Part shown: positions 11,404-21,660 of the stretch, piece by piece
How the letters are laid out: each line of letters begins with the position of its first letter
Position numbering within the stretch: position 1 is the first letter of the stretch
Assembly: GCA_963576565.1 (NCBI GenBank)
Contig: OY755039.1
Coordinates: 87,501,207-87,565,206, forward strand
Source of the DNA: Aspidapion aeneum
Lineage: Eukaryota; Arthropoda; Insecta; Coleoptera; Brentidae
DNA: 64,000 nt
Direction of reading: 5' to 3'
The notes under the pieces: generated by a model
What the model saw: the letters and a program-made list of their open reading frames with translations, nothing else
What the model was told of the DNA's origin: nothing
Databases searched by the model: none
Position numbers and translations under genes: made by a program

Positions 11404-12340
11404 TATTTGGAACAGATACCTTACTCCTAAATTACATATAATTTTCATTCTAAAACGATAATTTTCTGGTTTTTTTAAGTAATGAAGGTCAATTTAACAA
11501 AATGCAATCTTGACACAAAAAATCATGAATGGCGAGGTTCCAATTAAAATTGTTGTAGGTTAAGGATGCAAAGTGATTCTATCGGTACTTTTTTATTTAA
11601 ATTTCAGGTACAATTACCCATGCAAATTACATTTTTTATTGTTTTAACCAATATATTTGTTTATGGGTAATTCTCATTTTTTCAAAAAAACCATGTCCTA
11701 AGGTAATTTTGGATTTCCACTTATGATCTGGTTCCCCAAAAATCATCGGAGAATATAATTAAAGGCAGGAGTGTTTTCTATAAGGAATCATGGAATTACT
11801 CCAGGGGAGGATCAAAGGGAATAAATCCCCTCCGAAATGTTTAGGACTTAAAAATAATAAAATATTTAGTAGTGACAAAGTAGTAGAGATATGGGCAATC
11901 CGCATTTTTTTATAGCAGATTTAAACTTTTATTTATGGTAGAAGTAAAGTTGGATTAAGTATTCTATTAAAAAAAAAACTAAAATCTTAACCGTATTTTA
12001 TTTTATTTTAAAATATATTTGTCCTGTAAATTTCATTCATGTCCCCCAAATTTTTCTTTTAATTTCTAAAAAATCCCTATTGCTTAATTAAACCAATAAT
12101 TTTATTCATAAACGGGTGTGTTTTAAATAATATTACTTGCCTTGACCACAGTGTATATAAGTTATTTACACTGTGCCTTGACTGCGAAATTAATTCAAGA
12201 TTTGAACAGCCGCTGAAAAATAGTTTAATTTTTTTTTGCGTGTTTTTGAACTGCATATCTGCCCATGATATATTTTTGCTTGACAAATATAAATTTGACT
12301 GAAAAAGTTGGGACCGTTAAAAAAAATAATTTTACTCAAA
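11404..12340. other. AT-rich stretch, nothing recognised
   Basis: The block CAGGGGAGGATCAAAGGGAATAAAT, partly shared with the 19.3 and 41.5 kb MITEs, occurs near 11800. Nothing else is supportable. Confidence 0.35.
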
Positions 12341-12740
12341 ATTGGCTATTTTCCGAACAAGTGCAGAAAATCTATTTTTTGGCCCGCAAATGCCGTTCAC
12401 AGTTCTGTCAACGCGCATTTTCATGCGGGATAATCGACTTTCTGCACTAGTTAGAAAAACAGCTATTTTCTAAGAGCGTGCCGATAGTGTGACTTTTCCG
12501 CACATATGTTAGTTTTGAAAATGCTAATTTTTTCAACGATCGTGCGGAAAGTGTCACTTTTTCGCACTTCTTTCCGCATGCTTTAAAAACTTAAAAATCG
12601 GTACATTTATATTACTTTTTTTCGCTGTCCAAATCGTTTCCAGAAACCGGCCATGTTATGGTTTTAATGTTTTAAATCCGCATGGCAAAGATCAAACAAT
12701 ACAAACTAAAAATATATTTTGAATATATTTTGCAAAATCT

Positions 12741-13490
12741 AAAGCAAGGTATGCAAAAGATTTCACGAACTGGTACAAGGAACAGCACGTTAAAAACTTT
12801 AGGGTGGCATTCTTCCTGACATATTTTGTAAAGTTTAGCAAAACCTGCAGACCGAATACGATGTTGTCAAGATACTCCCTGTTAAAAACTGTACTATACA
12901 GCATACCTAAAAAAAAAATGTGGGATTCTAAAAAAATTTTTACAAAACAAGAAATTGTCAAATTTCTTTCTGAGGCACCTGATGAAATATATCTGATAAT
13001 CAGATTTGTAGCAATCTTTGGATTAGCCGGTGCATGCCGTTGAGAAGAGTTGGCAAAGGTAACCATTGACGACATTGTTTTAAAAAGTGATGATCTTTTG
13101 ATCGTAAAGATCCCTGGCTAAAAAAATCATACCAGCCGTTAAAAGAAAAGTTAAAGGAAAACGTGGTACACTACACAATAGGATGTTTGCGCATTACAAA
13201 AATGGAACGTGCACCATTCAACCTGTGGGAATCAACAATTTTGAGAAATAGCAGCATATCTAAGATTTTTGAACCCCGAATCCTACACAGGACATAGTTT
13301 CCGCCGTTCTTCGGCGGCAATGTTAGCGGACAGTGGCGGAGGAATTACAAACATTAAAAGATTTGGCGGATGGAAGTCAACAGCAGTTGCTGAGGGATAT
13401 TTGGAAGAGTCAACTGAACTGAAAAAAGAAATGTCAAATAAGATATTATCTCTCAACATCAGTCAATTGCGGTGTCACTGCAGCTGAAAT
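12741..13490 (+). pseudogene. Crypton tyrosine recombinase, decayed
   Basis: One main frame can be followed with interruptions. It runs from an N-terminal helical DNA-binding part (KARYAKDFTNWYKEQHVKNF, then the RYSLLKTVL region) through KIFTKQEIVKFLSEAPDEIY and FGLAGACR to the C-terminal catalytic block TGHSFRRSSAAMLADSGG, with the GGW box and the tyrosine of AEGYLEES. Tyrosine recombinases of Cryptons use R..HxxR..W/H..Y residues to cut and join DNA through a circular intermediate. Here a TGA directly follows the first arginine region (13041-13043), another stop lies near 13120 and others near 13250, so the gene is dead. The Crypton rather than DIRS call rests on the absence of reverse transcriptase and on resemblance to insect Crypton proteins. 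Confidence 0.75.
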
Positions 13491-13706
13491 CGATGTTAAA
13501 AATACTGAAAACCACTAAATTATCCTGCTAGAGGTCTGCCCCTGGAACTTGAAACAACAACCCAGAAGTTATTGGCGTTAGCAATCATCTTCAAAATGCT
13601 TCCAGTTGTAATTTTACCATCAACATTTATGATAAACAATAATTAAGGAGTTATTACTTATTATAGAAACCAATAATTTAATAAACATTTTCCTATTATT
13701 TTATAG

Positions 13707-13840
13707 TGTTCCTAACTCTTGCAAAAAATTTCTCTTCCGCACTTGAGTGCTAACCGAACTCGCTACGCATCATTCGGCCAACCACAATTGCGTGCGGAAA
13801 AGTGACACTTTCCGAACTTGTTAGGAAATATACCATTTCA
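13707..13840. repeat. Long imperfect hairpin at the Crypton 3' end
   Basis: The left arm starts TTCCTAACTCTTGC and includes CTTCCGCACTTGAGTG. The right arm contains GTGCGGAAAAGTGACAC and ends TTGTTAGGAA. Arms of about 50 bases pair around a loop near CTCGCTACGCATC. The same design is found at 14108-14240 and 36879-36995. The conserved TTCCTAAC...TTAGGAA frame suggests a functional end or recombination site; this is inference. Confidence 0.65.
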
Positions 13841-14248
13841 CACTACTTTTTCGCACTCTCCAAAAAACCTTAGATTTATTTTTTTTCTGTGTCCTTAACA
13901 ACCAAATTTTCAAATAGTTGTCAAGAATCGCCCATGTTTTAATGCTTTATCCGCATGGTAACGATCTGGCAAATAAAATGTCCAGTCATAATAGTTTCGT
14001 GATGTGGTGTGTGGATGTTTATTGGCATACAAAAACCTATGGATAAAATAAAAGTTTTTTTTATAATTTTAATATTTTTATCTTTTCCGCATGCCCGAAG
14101 AAAAAATCGTGTTCCTAACTGTTGCGGAAAGTTTTTTTCGCAATTGATTGCTGGTCCAACTTCGCTATGCGTGGATTGGCCAACTGCAATCACGAGCGGA
14201 AAAGTTACACAATCCGCACTTGTTAGGAAATATACTATTTTCCCTTAG
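13841..14248 (+). mobile_element. Internally deleted Crypton-related copy, head-to-tail with copy 1
   Basis: It starts with a 5'-type block matching 12550-12700 (CACTACTTTTTCGCAC, CTGTCC, CCATGTTTTAATG, TATCCGCATGG) and lacks all recombinase sequence. It ends with a 3'-type hairpin (14108-14240; TTCCTAACTGTTGCGG ... CCGCACTTGTTAGGAA). It looks like a non-autonomous derivative joined directly to the longer copy with a hairpin between them. Confidence 0.55.
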
Positions 14249-14989
14249 AGTAATAATACTATAAAGAGAAGAAGTCAACCGCGGCCCCGTGTAAATTTTC
14301 CCTATTTGTGGCGGTCATTCCTGAAAACTTAGAATTTGCAGAATCCCCGGCGATGGCAACATAGCTGCGTCACTGGAATCATCTCGAAAAAACCACACTG
14401 GGCTGAATTTTCATAGTATTTTCAGAAACATAGCACTTCTTGTTTATTTTTACGTCCAACTAAGATCTTTTTTACAACAATAAAACTCAGCACACAGAAA
14501 AAAACACCAAAAATTCAATATACCGAGTCCGACGGCCAAGACAACACTGCATGTAATACAAACACATGTTACTGTCAGTGTCGACCTTAGAGCTTAGGAA
14601 TATCTGGGCTAACCGTTCACGACTTGAGGACCCACCTAATTAAACTTGTTGCCATTATATAAGTGAAAAAATAATCTTTTGTTTGAAACTCGTAGACAAT
14701 GATTGAGTAGAAATAAAACTTTGGACTTCCATTGTCTTTATCTGAGGGCACGGCAGTGCCTCGCCAAGTTCGCGCTGCCGTACCATCTTTTCTTGAAACA
14801 TTTCAGCCCATATTTGACCTATCTAAAACTCTACTTCGGAAAGAGCTACGAATCTCATACTTTGCACAGTCGTAGACCTTTATAGAGTTAACAGCCCCTC
14901 ATGGACTTCTATAAAGTAGTAAAGTAGTTACGAAATTTCAAAAAACGTCGAAATTGCCACTCACTCACTCATGTATAGATCATCAAAAT
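14249..14989. other. Unassigned stretch
   Basis: Apart from a 31-base Penelope-like match at 14714-14744, no feature is supportable. A short plus-strand frame at 14703-14885 resembles nothing known. Confidence 0.4.
14714..14744 (-). repeat. Short match to the Penelope-like 3' end
   Basis: On the minus strand it reads ATAAAGACAATGGAAGTCC followed by AAAGTTTTATTT, nearly identical to 8432-8463 of the Penelope-like element. The match is short, so it may be a heavily truncated insertion or a shared terminal motif. Confidence 0.4.
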
Positions 14990-15765
14990 TCTACTGTACT
15001 TCCAGACCTGCTATAAAGCTGAAATTTGGCGGACTGATAGAAATTATGACCAAACCCCTGGAAAAAATCAAAAAGCCCCAAAATTCTAATTTACTCCCCT
15101 CCCCTATACATGTAAAATTATTTAAAAGTAACATTACCCACTTTTAGAAATGCTAGAGAGCTGAGCTTTGGCAGCCTGATAGGAACTATGATAAAACTAT
15201 AGGAAAAAACACCCCAAAATTCTAATTTACTTCCCTCCCATATAAATGTAAAGTTATGTAAAAGTAACACTGGCCACTTCCAGAAACGCTAGAGAGCTGA
15301 GCTTTTTAAGACTAAAAGACAGTGTTATAAAACTAGGAAAAAATTTTAAAACACCAATATTTTAATTTACTTCCCTCTCCAAAAATTTAAATTTATATAA
15401 AAGTAAAATTGTCCACTTCCAGAAACGCTAGAGAGCTGAGCTTTGGAAGGCTGATAGAAACTATGATAAAACCATGGGAAAAAATTTAAAAACCCCAAAA
15501 ATTTTAATGTACTCTCCTCCCCTATAAATGTCAAGTTATGTAAAAGTAACATTACCCACTTCCAAAAACGCTAGAGAGCTAAGCATTGGAAATTTAAAAA
15601 CACGAAAATTTTAATTTACTTCCCTCCCCTATACATGTAAAGTTATGCAAAAGTAACATTGTCCACTTTCAAAAACGCTAGAGAGCTGAGCTTTGGAAGG
15701 CTGATAGCAGCTATGATAAAACCATGGGAAAAAATTAAAAGACCTCAAAATTTTAAGTAAGGCAT
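14990..15765. repeat. Tandem satellite, about 138-bp unit
   Basis: The phrase GCTAGAGAGCTGAGCTTTGG recurs near 15155, 15293, 15431, 15571 (as GAGAGCTAAGCATTGG) and 15673. Spacings are about 138, 138, 140 and 100 bases, the last unit carrying an internal deletion. A more diverged unit precedes at about 15000. Each unit also holds GATAAAACCATGGG and TTTACTTCCCTCCCCTATA. Confidence 0.8.
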
Positions 15766-15850
15766 TGCAAAAGTTTTGAACAATATTCCGCATATTTTAC
15801 TATTTTAAAAATTAAATATTATCCAATTCCTTTAAAAAAAGAAGTGAAAT

Positions 15851-16210
15851 CATAACAAAAACATTTCATGTAAAAAAAGCCAAGTACAGGGCATTCCGTA
15901 AAGAGAATTGAGATAAAAGTAAAGTCAAGTTCTCCAATAAAAATTTCAAAATGAAAGTAATTAACTAGTTTGGAAATGTTTTTCTAAACTTGGCTATTAC
16001 GGTTGTAAATGACTCTTAGGCACAGTGCTAAATTGAACATAAAGAAGTTTGGCTGTAATAGCAAAGTTTAGAAAAACATTTCAAACTAGTAAAAATCTTT
16101 CATTATGAAATTGGTATTAGAGAACTTGGCCTTACTTTTATCTCAATTCTTTTTACGGAATGCCATTTTCGCGTACTTATTTTTTTTTACATGAAATGTT
16201 TTTGTGTTGA
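15851..16210. mobile_element. Palindromic MITE
   Basis: The left arm (CATAACAAAAACATTTCATG, AAAAAGCCAAGTAC, GGCATTCCGTAAAGAGAATT) is mirrored by the right arm ending CATGAAATGTTTTTGTG. The arms are about 150 bases each. The inner parts TAGTTTGGAAATG and CATTTCAAACTA continue the symmetry. A single arm recurs at 18533-18688. There is no coding sequence. Confidence 0.75.
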
Positions 16211-16220
16211 TTAATTTTAA

Positions 16221-16330
16221 ACAGGACGTTTCAGTAAGTAAGTATATCTAACCGTTTTCAAATGTAAAGTAAACAATCCAGTCTAAAGGCTACTATTTAT
16301 ACCACTTGGTGTGCAGTCGGCCCGCTCCCC
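16221..16330 (-). repeat. Penelope-like element 3' remnant
   Basis: On the minus strand this reproduces 8300-8420 in order: GACTGCACACCAAGT, GTATAA, TAGTAGCCT, AGACT, GATTGTTTA, CGGTTAGA and GAAACGTC. It is a 5'-truncated copy of the Penelope-like element at 6.2-8.5 kb, lying directly between a MITE and a HINE-like copy. Confidence 0.75.
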
Positions 16331-16331
16331 T

Positions 16332-16821
16332 TTTTACCTTCCTAGCCCGCACAGCAACGGCTACAGAAGGTACACCGAAAATGTGTTATTTGGGTGTATT
16401 TTGACCTACCATAGCAATATCGTCGTGATGTGTGTCTGTGTTGTGTGTGTATGTATGTATATCTGTCCGTAACGCGATAGCTCCTAAACCGCTTAACCGA
16501 TTTACATGAAATTTTCAGGTAAAATAGTACTCGATACTGCAACGAGCTGATTAGATTTTAGTCAAAATTCGTGAATGCTAATGCTTTTGACAGTTAAAAA
16601 GTTTAAAAAATGCTAACTTTTTAATGGAACGTCGCATGAATATGCCGTTTTAGGAATATACTAGCGCGCGTTTTTTGAAAAAAATTATGTTATAACCGAA
16701 AAGTTCGTAGGAACTTTCAGTTCGGAAATATTTACAAAAAACTGTTTTCAAGGTTGATATAACGTAGAGTGTGCTAATGGGCTAGGAAGGTATCAGCTCC
16801 GTCATGGATCCATTTATTTAA
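16332..16821 (+). mobile_element. HINE-like element, copy 2
   Basis: It has the 5' TACCTTCCTAGCCCGC in a T run, the TG-rich core, TAGCTCCTAAACCGC and the inverse GGGCTAGGAAGGTA. It ends with CTCCGTCATGGATC and CATTTATTTA. One base of the 3' hairpin stem differs from the other copies. It lacks the Harbinger-type and hAT-type insertions seen in copies 1 and 3, so it marks their empty sites. Confidence 0.6.
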
Positions 16822-17049
16822 TTCCAAGACGCTTGTTTTCCTTAAGGTGTGGTTTCACACAGAAAAACAACAAAAGTTTTAAACAATCCTATGATATTTT
16901 CGTTTGAATGGTTAATAGTGCTTCAACTCTCCAAACAGAAAAGCCGCATTTTAAAATAATAAAATAGAATATCCTTAGCACCGGTTAAAACAGTTGGAAC
17001 AATGACTAATAGTTAATCGTCCTCTACTATAGGAAAAAGGATTCCGTTT

Positions 17050-17262
17050 TTACCAGGGGATATAGTCCAAGTAGCTCAAAACGAAACCCGGCCCTGCTAA
17101 CACGAAATCCGTAATATTGTGTAATACACCTGTTGCCACGTCCTGAAAATATTGTGGGAAAAGGGGCCGTTCATAAATTATGTTGTCTAAATGAGTTTTT
17201 ATCGCAGATTGTAATAAGAAATACACAGCATAAAACGACGCGACCCGGGCTAATAAGCGCAT
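17050..17262 (-). CDS. Unassigned 70-codon open frame
   Basis: The frame encodes a peptide with a hydrophobic start (ASFYAVYFLLQSAI), a middle DNIIYERPLFPQYFQDVATG and an aromatic end (GFVLSYLDYIPW). Its composition is more protein-like than most short frames here and the stretch is less A/T-rich than its surroundings. I do not recognise the family. It could be a remnant of a larger gene, an exon or a chance frame. The terminal sequence CCTGGTAAAA could serve as a weak splice donor. Nothing in the neighbourhood supports a function. Confidence 0.25.
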   Translation of the reverse strand: MRLLARVASFYAVYFLLQSAIKTHLDNIIYERPLFPQYFQDVATGVLHNITDFVLAGPGFVLSYLDYIPW

Positions 17263-18532
17263 GACAAACTATCGCACGGTTTGAATAGCCTAACCAACTT
17301 AAAGCACTATATATTTTGGTAAGGTAAGAAGTTGAACCTTACTTATTATTTATAAAATTTTACAGAGGCAGATGAGGCGGCAACAGCGGAAAAGCTACAT
17401 TGTTTACCAACAAATGAATGAATGACCGCCGAAACCGGGTTTACTACTTCTCTTTATATGTTATTACTCTGAGTATTTTCCCTTCAAAAAAATATCTGCA
17501 CTGATCTACGAGGTTTTAAAGAAAAAAATCGCAATCAGCAAGCAAAAAAAATAACCTATTTATTTGTCTTATTTTATATTAAGTAACTTATGACAACAAA
17601 TGTCGGAAAAATTCAAAGGTGAACAAGTTCTTCTTACATAATGTCAAAGGAATGTTTTTGTTAATGGATATGCGAAGGTAACGTATTATTATTACGAAAA
17701 AATCATAAACAATACAGTTCCCAATACAAAATTAAAACGTATTTAAAGAGCACTTCTGAAGTTATTAGTTTTATAGATATGATGAAGATAAACAACATGT
17801 GCGTAATTAAATCCTTGAACAGGTCGCAAAAAAAGATAAACAAAAAATTCCCACCTAATGAACCATAAGTGTTTTTGGTTTTAATCGTTGTACTTACATA
17901 TTAATAAACCAACCCGCGGCAACACAGACAACAATAAATATTTATTGAATCAAATATACAGTGCGGACCTAACTTTTAAACAGAAAGAGATATGTTTTCT
18001 GGTAAAATCTTTTTAATGGGATCTTTTTTGAGGATATTTGAGCTACATATGTGACAGTCATGTCAAAATAACATAATGTTTTGTAATAATTTGTAAAAAT
18101 TTGATATACCAATAAATTTTTTAAATTGGAAGGGGGGGGTTAAAACACCTCTTTCGAAAGGTATTTTGATTGTCTATACAGGACAACATTTTAAATTCGG
18201 TTAAATTTTATAGGTGATATCGTTATTTTTGTTCACGGTTGACTCTCAAAAAGTTAACTTTTTAAAAAACCATTTTTTTTTTAATGGTTTGTTTTATGAT
18301 AAGGTGATTTTTTTGCTTCTTACCTATAACAAAACCTACAAACAAGTTTTAAAATGTATATAGGAAAGATGTAATGACTATTCTGAAATAATTTAAAATA
18401 AACAAAAAAGTTTTGAAAATAATAAATGATCAAACAGCACGGTTTCGTATTAAAAATTTTTAACATAGTTTTAGGTTCTCACATAACATACGAGTAAAAA
18501 TTCAATTTATGATAACATAAATCAATCATAAC
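17263..18532. other. AT-rich stretch, nothing recognised
   Basis: Low-complexity sequence with short G and T runs is seen. No gene, tandem array or inverted-repeat element could be supported. Confidence 0.4.
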
Positions 18533-18688
18533 AAAAACATTTCAACTAAAAAAAAGCCAAGTACGCGAAAATGGCATTCCGTAAAAAGAATTGAGATGAA
18601 AGTCAAGCCAAGTTCTCCAATACAAATTTAAAAATGAAAGGTTCTTACTAGTTTGGAAATCTTTTTTTTAAACTTTGCTATTGTGCGC
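18533..18688. repeat. Single arm of the 15.9-kb palindromic MITE
   Basis: It shares CATAACAAAAACATTTCA, AAAGCCAAGTACGCGAAAAT, GGCATTCCGTAAAAAGAATT and TACTAGTTTGGAAAT with the arms at 15851 and 16210. The second arm is absent. Confidence 0.7.
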
Positions 18689-18839
18689 ATTTTATTTGCC
18701 TATACTTGTGCGTACCAAATTTTAAAGCTCAGGCTAATCCAAAGCGATTTGCGGTTATAATCTCGCAGCCAAAACAGCGCCGGAAAAAAAGCAAAACCGA
18801 GCCGATACAAAACTGCGCTTATATGAAATAAAGTGTATG

Positions 18840-19150
18840 TCAAAATCAAAACCTCACAAAACATTTTTTCTGAAAATCAAAGTGGTTTTGGTCCGGCGCG
18901 GTTTTTGTTCATTTGCGATTTGCATTCCTAACCCCGCGGCCAAAACTGCGGCAACATCAACCCCGACCGAAAAAAAAACCAAGCCAAAACAGCGCCAAAC
19001 CAAAACTGCGTCGAACCAAAGCCGCGCTGACAGGAAATAAAAGGTAAGCCAAAACCAGAACCTCGCAAATCATTTTTTCCGTAAATCAATGCGGTTTTGG
19101 TCCGACGCGGTTTTTGTTCCTTGCGGTTTTGTTCTGGCGCGATTTTAAGG
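18840..19150. repeat. GC-rich tandem duplication, about 210-bp period
   Basis: The block AAAACCTCACAAA, CATTTTTTC, GTGGTTTTGGTCCGGCGCGG is repeated at 18840-18917 and 19050-19127. Between them are many short AAAACTGCG/CCGCGGC motifs. Frames on both strands here arise from this low-complexity composition. Confidence 0.65.
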
Positions 19151-19329
19151 CACACGGTTTTGTCCGTAAAGCCTCCAAAACAGCAAAAATAAAATATTTT
19201 GTTGGACTAATAAAAAAAATTATTATTAATTTGATTTGCCACCTACCTGCTAGTTTTACACTAATTATTAAAAAAAAGACACGTTTTTGGAAAAAAAAAC
19301 TGTGCTCGTATTTAAATAAAGGTTGCACC

Positions 19330-19492
19330 TAGGGGAATCGAGAGGGATGAATCCCCCACGAAATGGTCAATAATGTGTGTTAAAAGAGATTTTTCAGCTG
19401 TACAAATTGGACAAAAATTGTCATAATATATTCAAATTTTTATTCAAATTGTTTAATCCTCCCCGATATTTTTTCCTGGGTACGGCCCTGAT
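19330..19492. mobile_element. Partial hAT-type MITE (41.5-kb family)
   Basis: It shares AATCCCCC, CGAAAT, GTGTGTTAAAAGAGATTT and the right end CCTGGGTACGGCCCTG with the complete copy at 41479-41634. The left terminus has degenerated, so no duplication can be called. Confidence 0.55.
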
Positions 19493-19525
19493 CGAAATTA
19501 CTTATTTTTTGCCCTAAAAAGGTGC

Positions 19526-20014
19526 AGTGGGGGACAATTCGCCGTGGGCTGACTCGTCGCTGGCCGATTCGTCGCGGGTACCATTCGCCGCGAGAATTTT
19601 TGTTTAAGTTTTATTTTATTGTAACGTAACTTATTTTTTCTTAAATCATAACTCCTCTGTCCTCTTGTTGGGAGTTCAAAATCTGTGTTAAACTTAAGCG
19701 TCGTCAATTGATCGCAAAGATGACCTAACCGGTGTCTAGACCACCAACATTTTGCAAAAAAAAAATTTTTTTCAATAAATAGTTTTTCAAAAACTAAATT
19801 ATAAAAAAAAATTACAAAATTATTTTTGAAAATATACTTTTTCAAAAAGTAGTTTTCTAATTTATAAAAAAAAACTAAAAAAAAAAACTTTTTCAATTTT
19901 TTCATTAATAATACTTTTTCAAAAAGCAGTTTTTTCAAAAACTAATATTAAAAAAAATATTTTTTTTAGTCCGATTCCCGGCAGCGAATTGGCCCGGCGA
20001 ATTGTCTCATTTCC
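19526..20014. mobile_element. Inverted-repeat element with GACAATTCGCCG ends
   Basis: The left end is GGGGGACAATTCGCCG and the right end is CGGCGAATTGTCTCATTTCC. Several CGAATCG-like motifs occur at both ends. This is the same terminal design as the large element at 34.2-35.9 kb. The interior is made of A/T-rich AAACTTTTTCAAAAA repeats, which give a fortuitous minus-strand frame. Confidence 0.6.
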
Positions 20015-20099
20015 ATTAAGGGTAATCTTCTTGTCAAACCACGTACGACTTAAATATATCTGTACTGCTAAAGCATATTAAATCCATTAATGGAAAATG

Positions 20100-20516
20100 A
20101 CTGCTACAAGCGTTCCGCCGTATTGGATTCAATTAAACCCAATCGTATGGCTTGGAACAAAAATGAAGACGCCTTTAATGAAATTTGAAAGGGACTGCTT
20201 TCAAATCACGTTGTCAATTTGTCAATGACGTGATTTGACTTTGTCAAAATTGGGGTTATTTTTTATTTTTGATTTACATAAATTTAAAAAGATTCTTTGT
20301 ATTGAGACTAAACCATTATCTTTTGTTGACGCAACAGCTTACTTGGCATTTTTTTTTAAATAAAACGGATTTACCCTATGGTAACTGATAATGGGTCTTT
20401 TAAGCTTAGAAAAGAGATAACTCTGAGCGCAGCGCCCATTATAAATAGCCTGAATTTATCCAAGCCACATGTTTGGATTCATGTGAAATCCAACATGCTG
20501 GCACGCTTGTAGCAGT
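20100..20516. mobile_element. Inverted-repeat element with ACTGCTACAAGCG ends
   Basis: The left terminus ACTGCTACAAGCGTTCCGCC and right terminus GGCACGCTTGTAGCAGT are inverted. Further in, TTGGATTCA and GGCTTGG are mirrored by TGAAATCCAACATG and CCAAGCC. No clear target duplication or coding region is visible. Confidence 0.6.
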
Positions 20517-20665
20517 TATTTTTAGAGGGCCGTTCCCTGTACAGATTTATTTGAGACGTACACTTGTCAAACCCATTACGTTCCCAGTTTAAAATTTTAA
20601 CCATTTAACATATATCAAATGAATTTTTATTTGGCCCAAACGTTTTGTTTGTTCAGTTTCGTGTC

Positions 20666-21598
20666 CAGTGTTGCCAGACCTTTCTGACGACTTTCCTCAA
20701 ACTAAGTGACAAAAACCCTTCATATCCTTCAAAACAGTAATGGGTGGGTGGTCGACAGCAAACCAAAAACAAACTTTATACCAAAACTTTATACTCAACA
20801 GTTTTACAGTTTACACATATAGTACATTATATAGAAAAATATTACAAGCTAAAGTTGAGGGAATAATGCGCTGGTTTGCAGCATCTTAACCCAGAAGGTC
20901 AAGCGCTGTTGGAGCGCTTAGTATTTACATTTCTTAAAAGCCCTTAACACTAAAGATTCTTAACACTAGGGTGAATTAAATGAGAAAACTAAACTAATAA
21001 TTGCAGAGAAAAGTGGGGGGGGGGGGGGGGGCACGAAAAGAAAAAATAATAATAATAAGAAAAAGAAGAAATGCCAAGCGGGTTGAGCAAATATTAATAA
21101 ATAATTAATGTTCATTTTTATAGTTGATTTGGCAAAAGGTGACTGGTAATAGCTTTTCTTGCTAATTTTTTAAAGGTTGTGATGGATTGCGTTAGGTCAA
21201 TAACATAGGAAAAGCTTTTCTTAAAAATTTGTTTATTATGCTTTGGTATTTCTAACAGGTTTCTATGGCGAGAGTTGCGGTTATGAATTTGATTGCGGCG
21301 GATCGCTTTGTTGCTAAGATAGGAGGGTTTTTTATTTTTTAGAATTTTAAAGTTAAACAAAGTGAGTGAAAGGTGCGACGATCTAATAAAAATAGATGAA
21401 AAAACCAAACAAATAAAAGATTTATATATAACAAAAATTAAAAATATTTAAATTTACCTACTAAAGTTAAGTTTGGTAAATTATTGGAATATTGGCAAAA
21501 TATATATCTTTGGCTCAAAATAGTCAAAATTCTTCAAATTCAAATTTTTGTTCAAAACCCTTCATATTGAAGGAAAACCTTCAAATCTGGCAACACTG
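20666..21598. mobile_element. hAT-type element with CAGTGTTGCCAGA ends
   Basis: The termini CAGTGTTGCCAGA and TCTGGCAACACTG are perfect inverted repeats. Next to them are the 8-mers TTCGTGTC (20658-20665) and GTCGTGTC (21599-21606), which match at seven of eight bases. Subterminal AACCCTTCATAT blocks are also present at both ends. The interior carries a degraded LINE fragment on the minus strand and a poly-G run, and no transposase. Confidence 0.7.
21118..21408 (-). pseudogene. LINE reverse-transcriptase C-terminal fragment
   Basis: The 96-codon frame includes HNRNSRHRNLLEIPKHNKQ and KKSFSYVIDLTQSITTFKKL. These resemble the extreme C-terminus common to Jockey/CR1-type LINEs (N..TRH......P..R....KSF.Y). 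No catalytic part is present. An A/T trinucleotide-rich tail follows on the minus strand at about 21040-21060. It sits wholly inside the hAT-type element 20666-21598, so it was either captured by it or inserted into it. Confidence 0.5.
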
Positions 21599-21606
21599 GT
21601 CGTGTC

Positions 21607-21660
21607 CCTAAACAACTTGACAGTTCTTGCATTTAAAATTGTCAAATTATTTAGGGACAC
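21607..21660. repeat. Short palindrome CCTAAA...TTTAGG
   Basis: GTGTCCCTAAA at 21603 is mirrored by TTTAGGGACAC ending near 21659, about 35 bases apart. GTGTCCCTAAA with similar inner sequence (TTGACAGTTCTT) recurs near 27248. Confidence 0.5.

Larger units (their letters stand above)
12341..13845 (+). mobile_element. Crypton element, copy 1, with hairpin-forming ends
   Basis: A decayed tyrosine-recombinase gene (12741-13490) is enclosed by sequences that fold back on themselves. At the 5' side one hairpin spans about 12348-12459 (arms TTTTCCGAACAAGTGCAGAAA and TTTCTGCACTAGTTAGAAAA). A second spans about 12488-12580 (GTGTGACTTTTCCGCAC and GTGCGGAAAGTGTCAC). At the 3' side is the hairpin 13707-13840. 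The 5' non-coding block with CCATGTT, GTTTTAATG and TCCGCATGG is repeated just downstream at 13925-13960, showing that a second, shortened copy follows directly. Confidence 0.65.

Noticed and set aside
18837..19328. Overlapping frames on both strands
   Set aside because: They derive from AAAACTGCG/CCGCGG low-complexity duplication, not a protein gene.
19498..19938. 146-codon minus-strand frame rich in Phe and Lys
   Set aside because: It runs through A/T-rich AAACTTTTTCAAAAA repeats of an inverted-repeat element and looks fortuitous.
21015..21032. Poly-G run as a regulatory or quadruplex element
   Set aside because: Similar runs occur in many MITEs here and vary between copies; nothing links this one to a gene.
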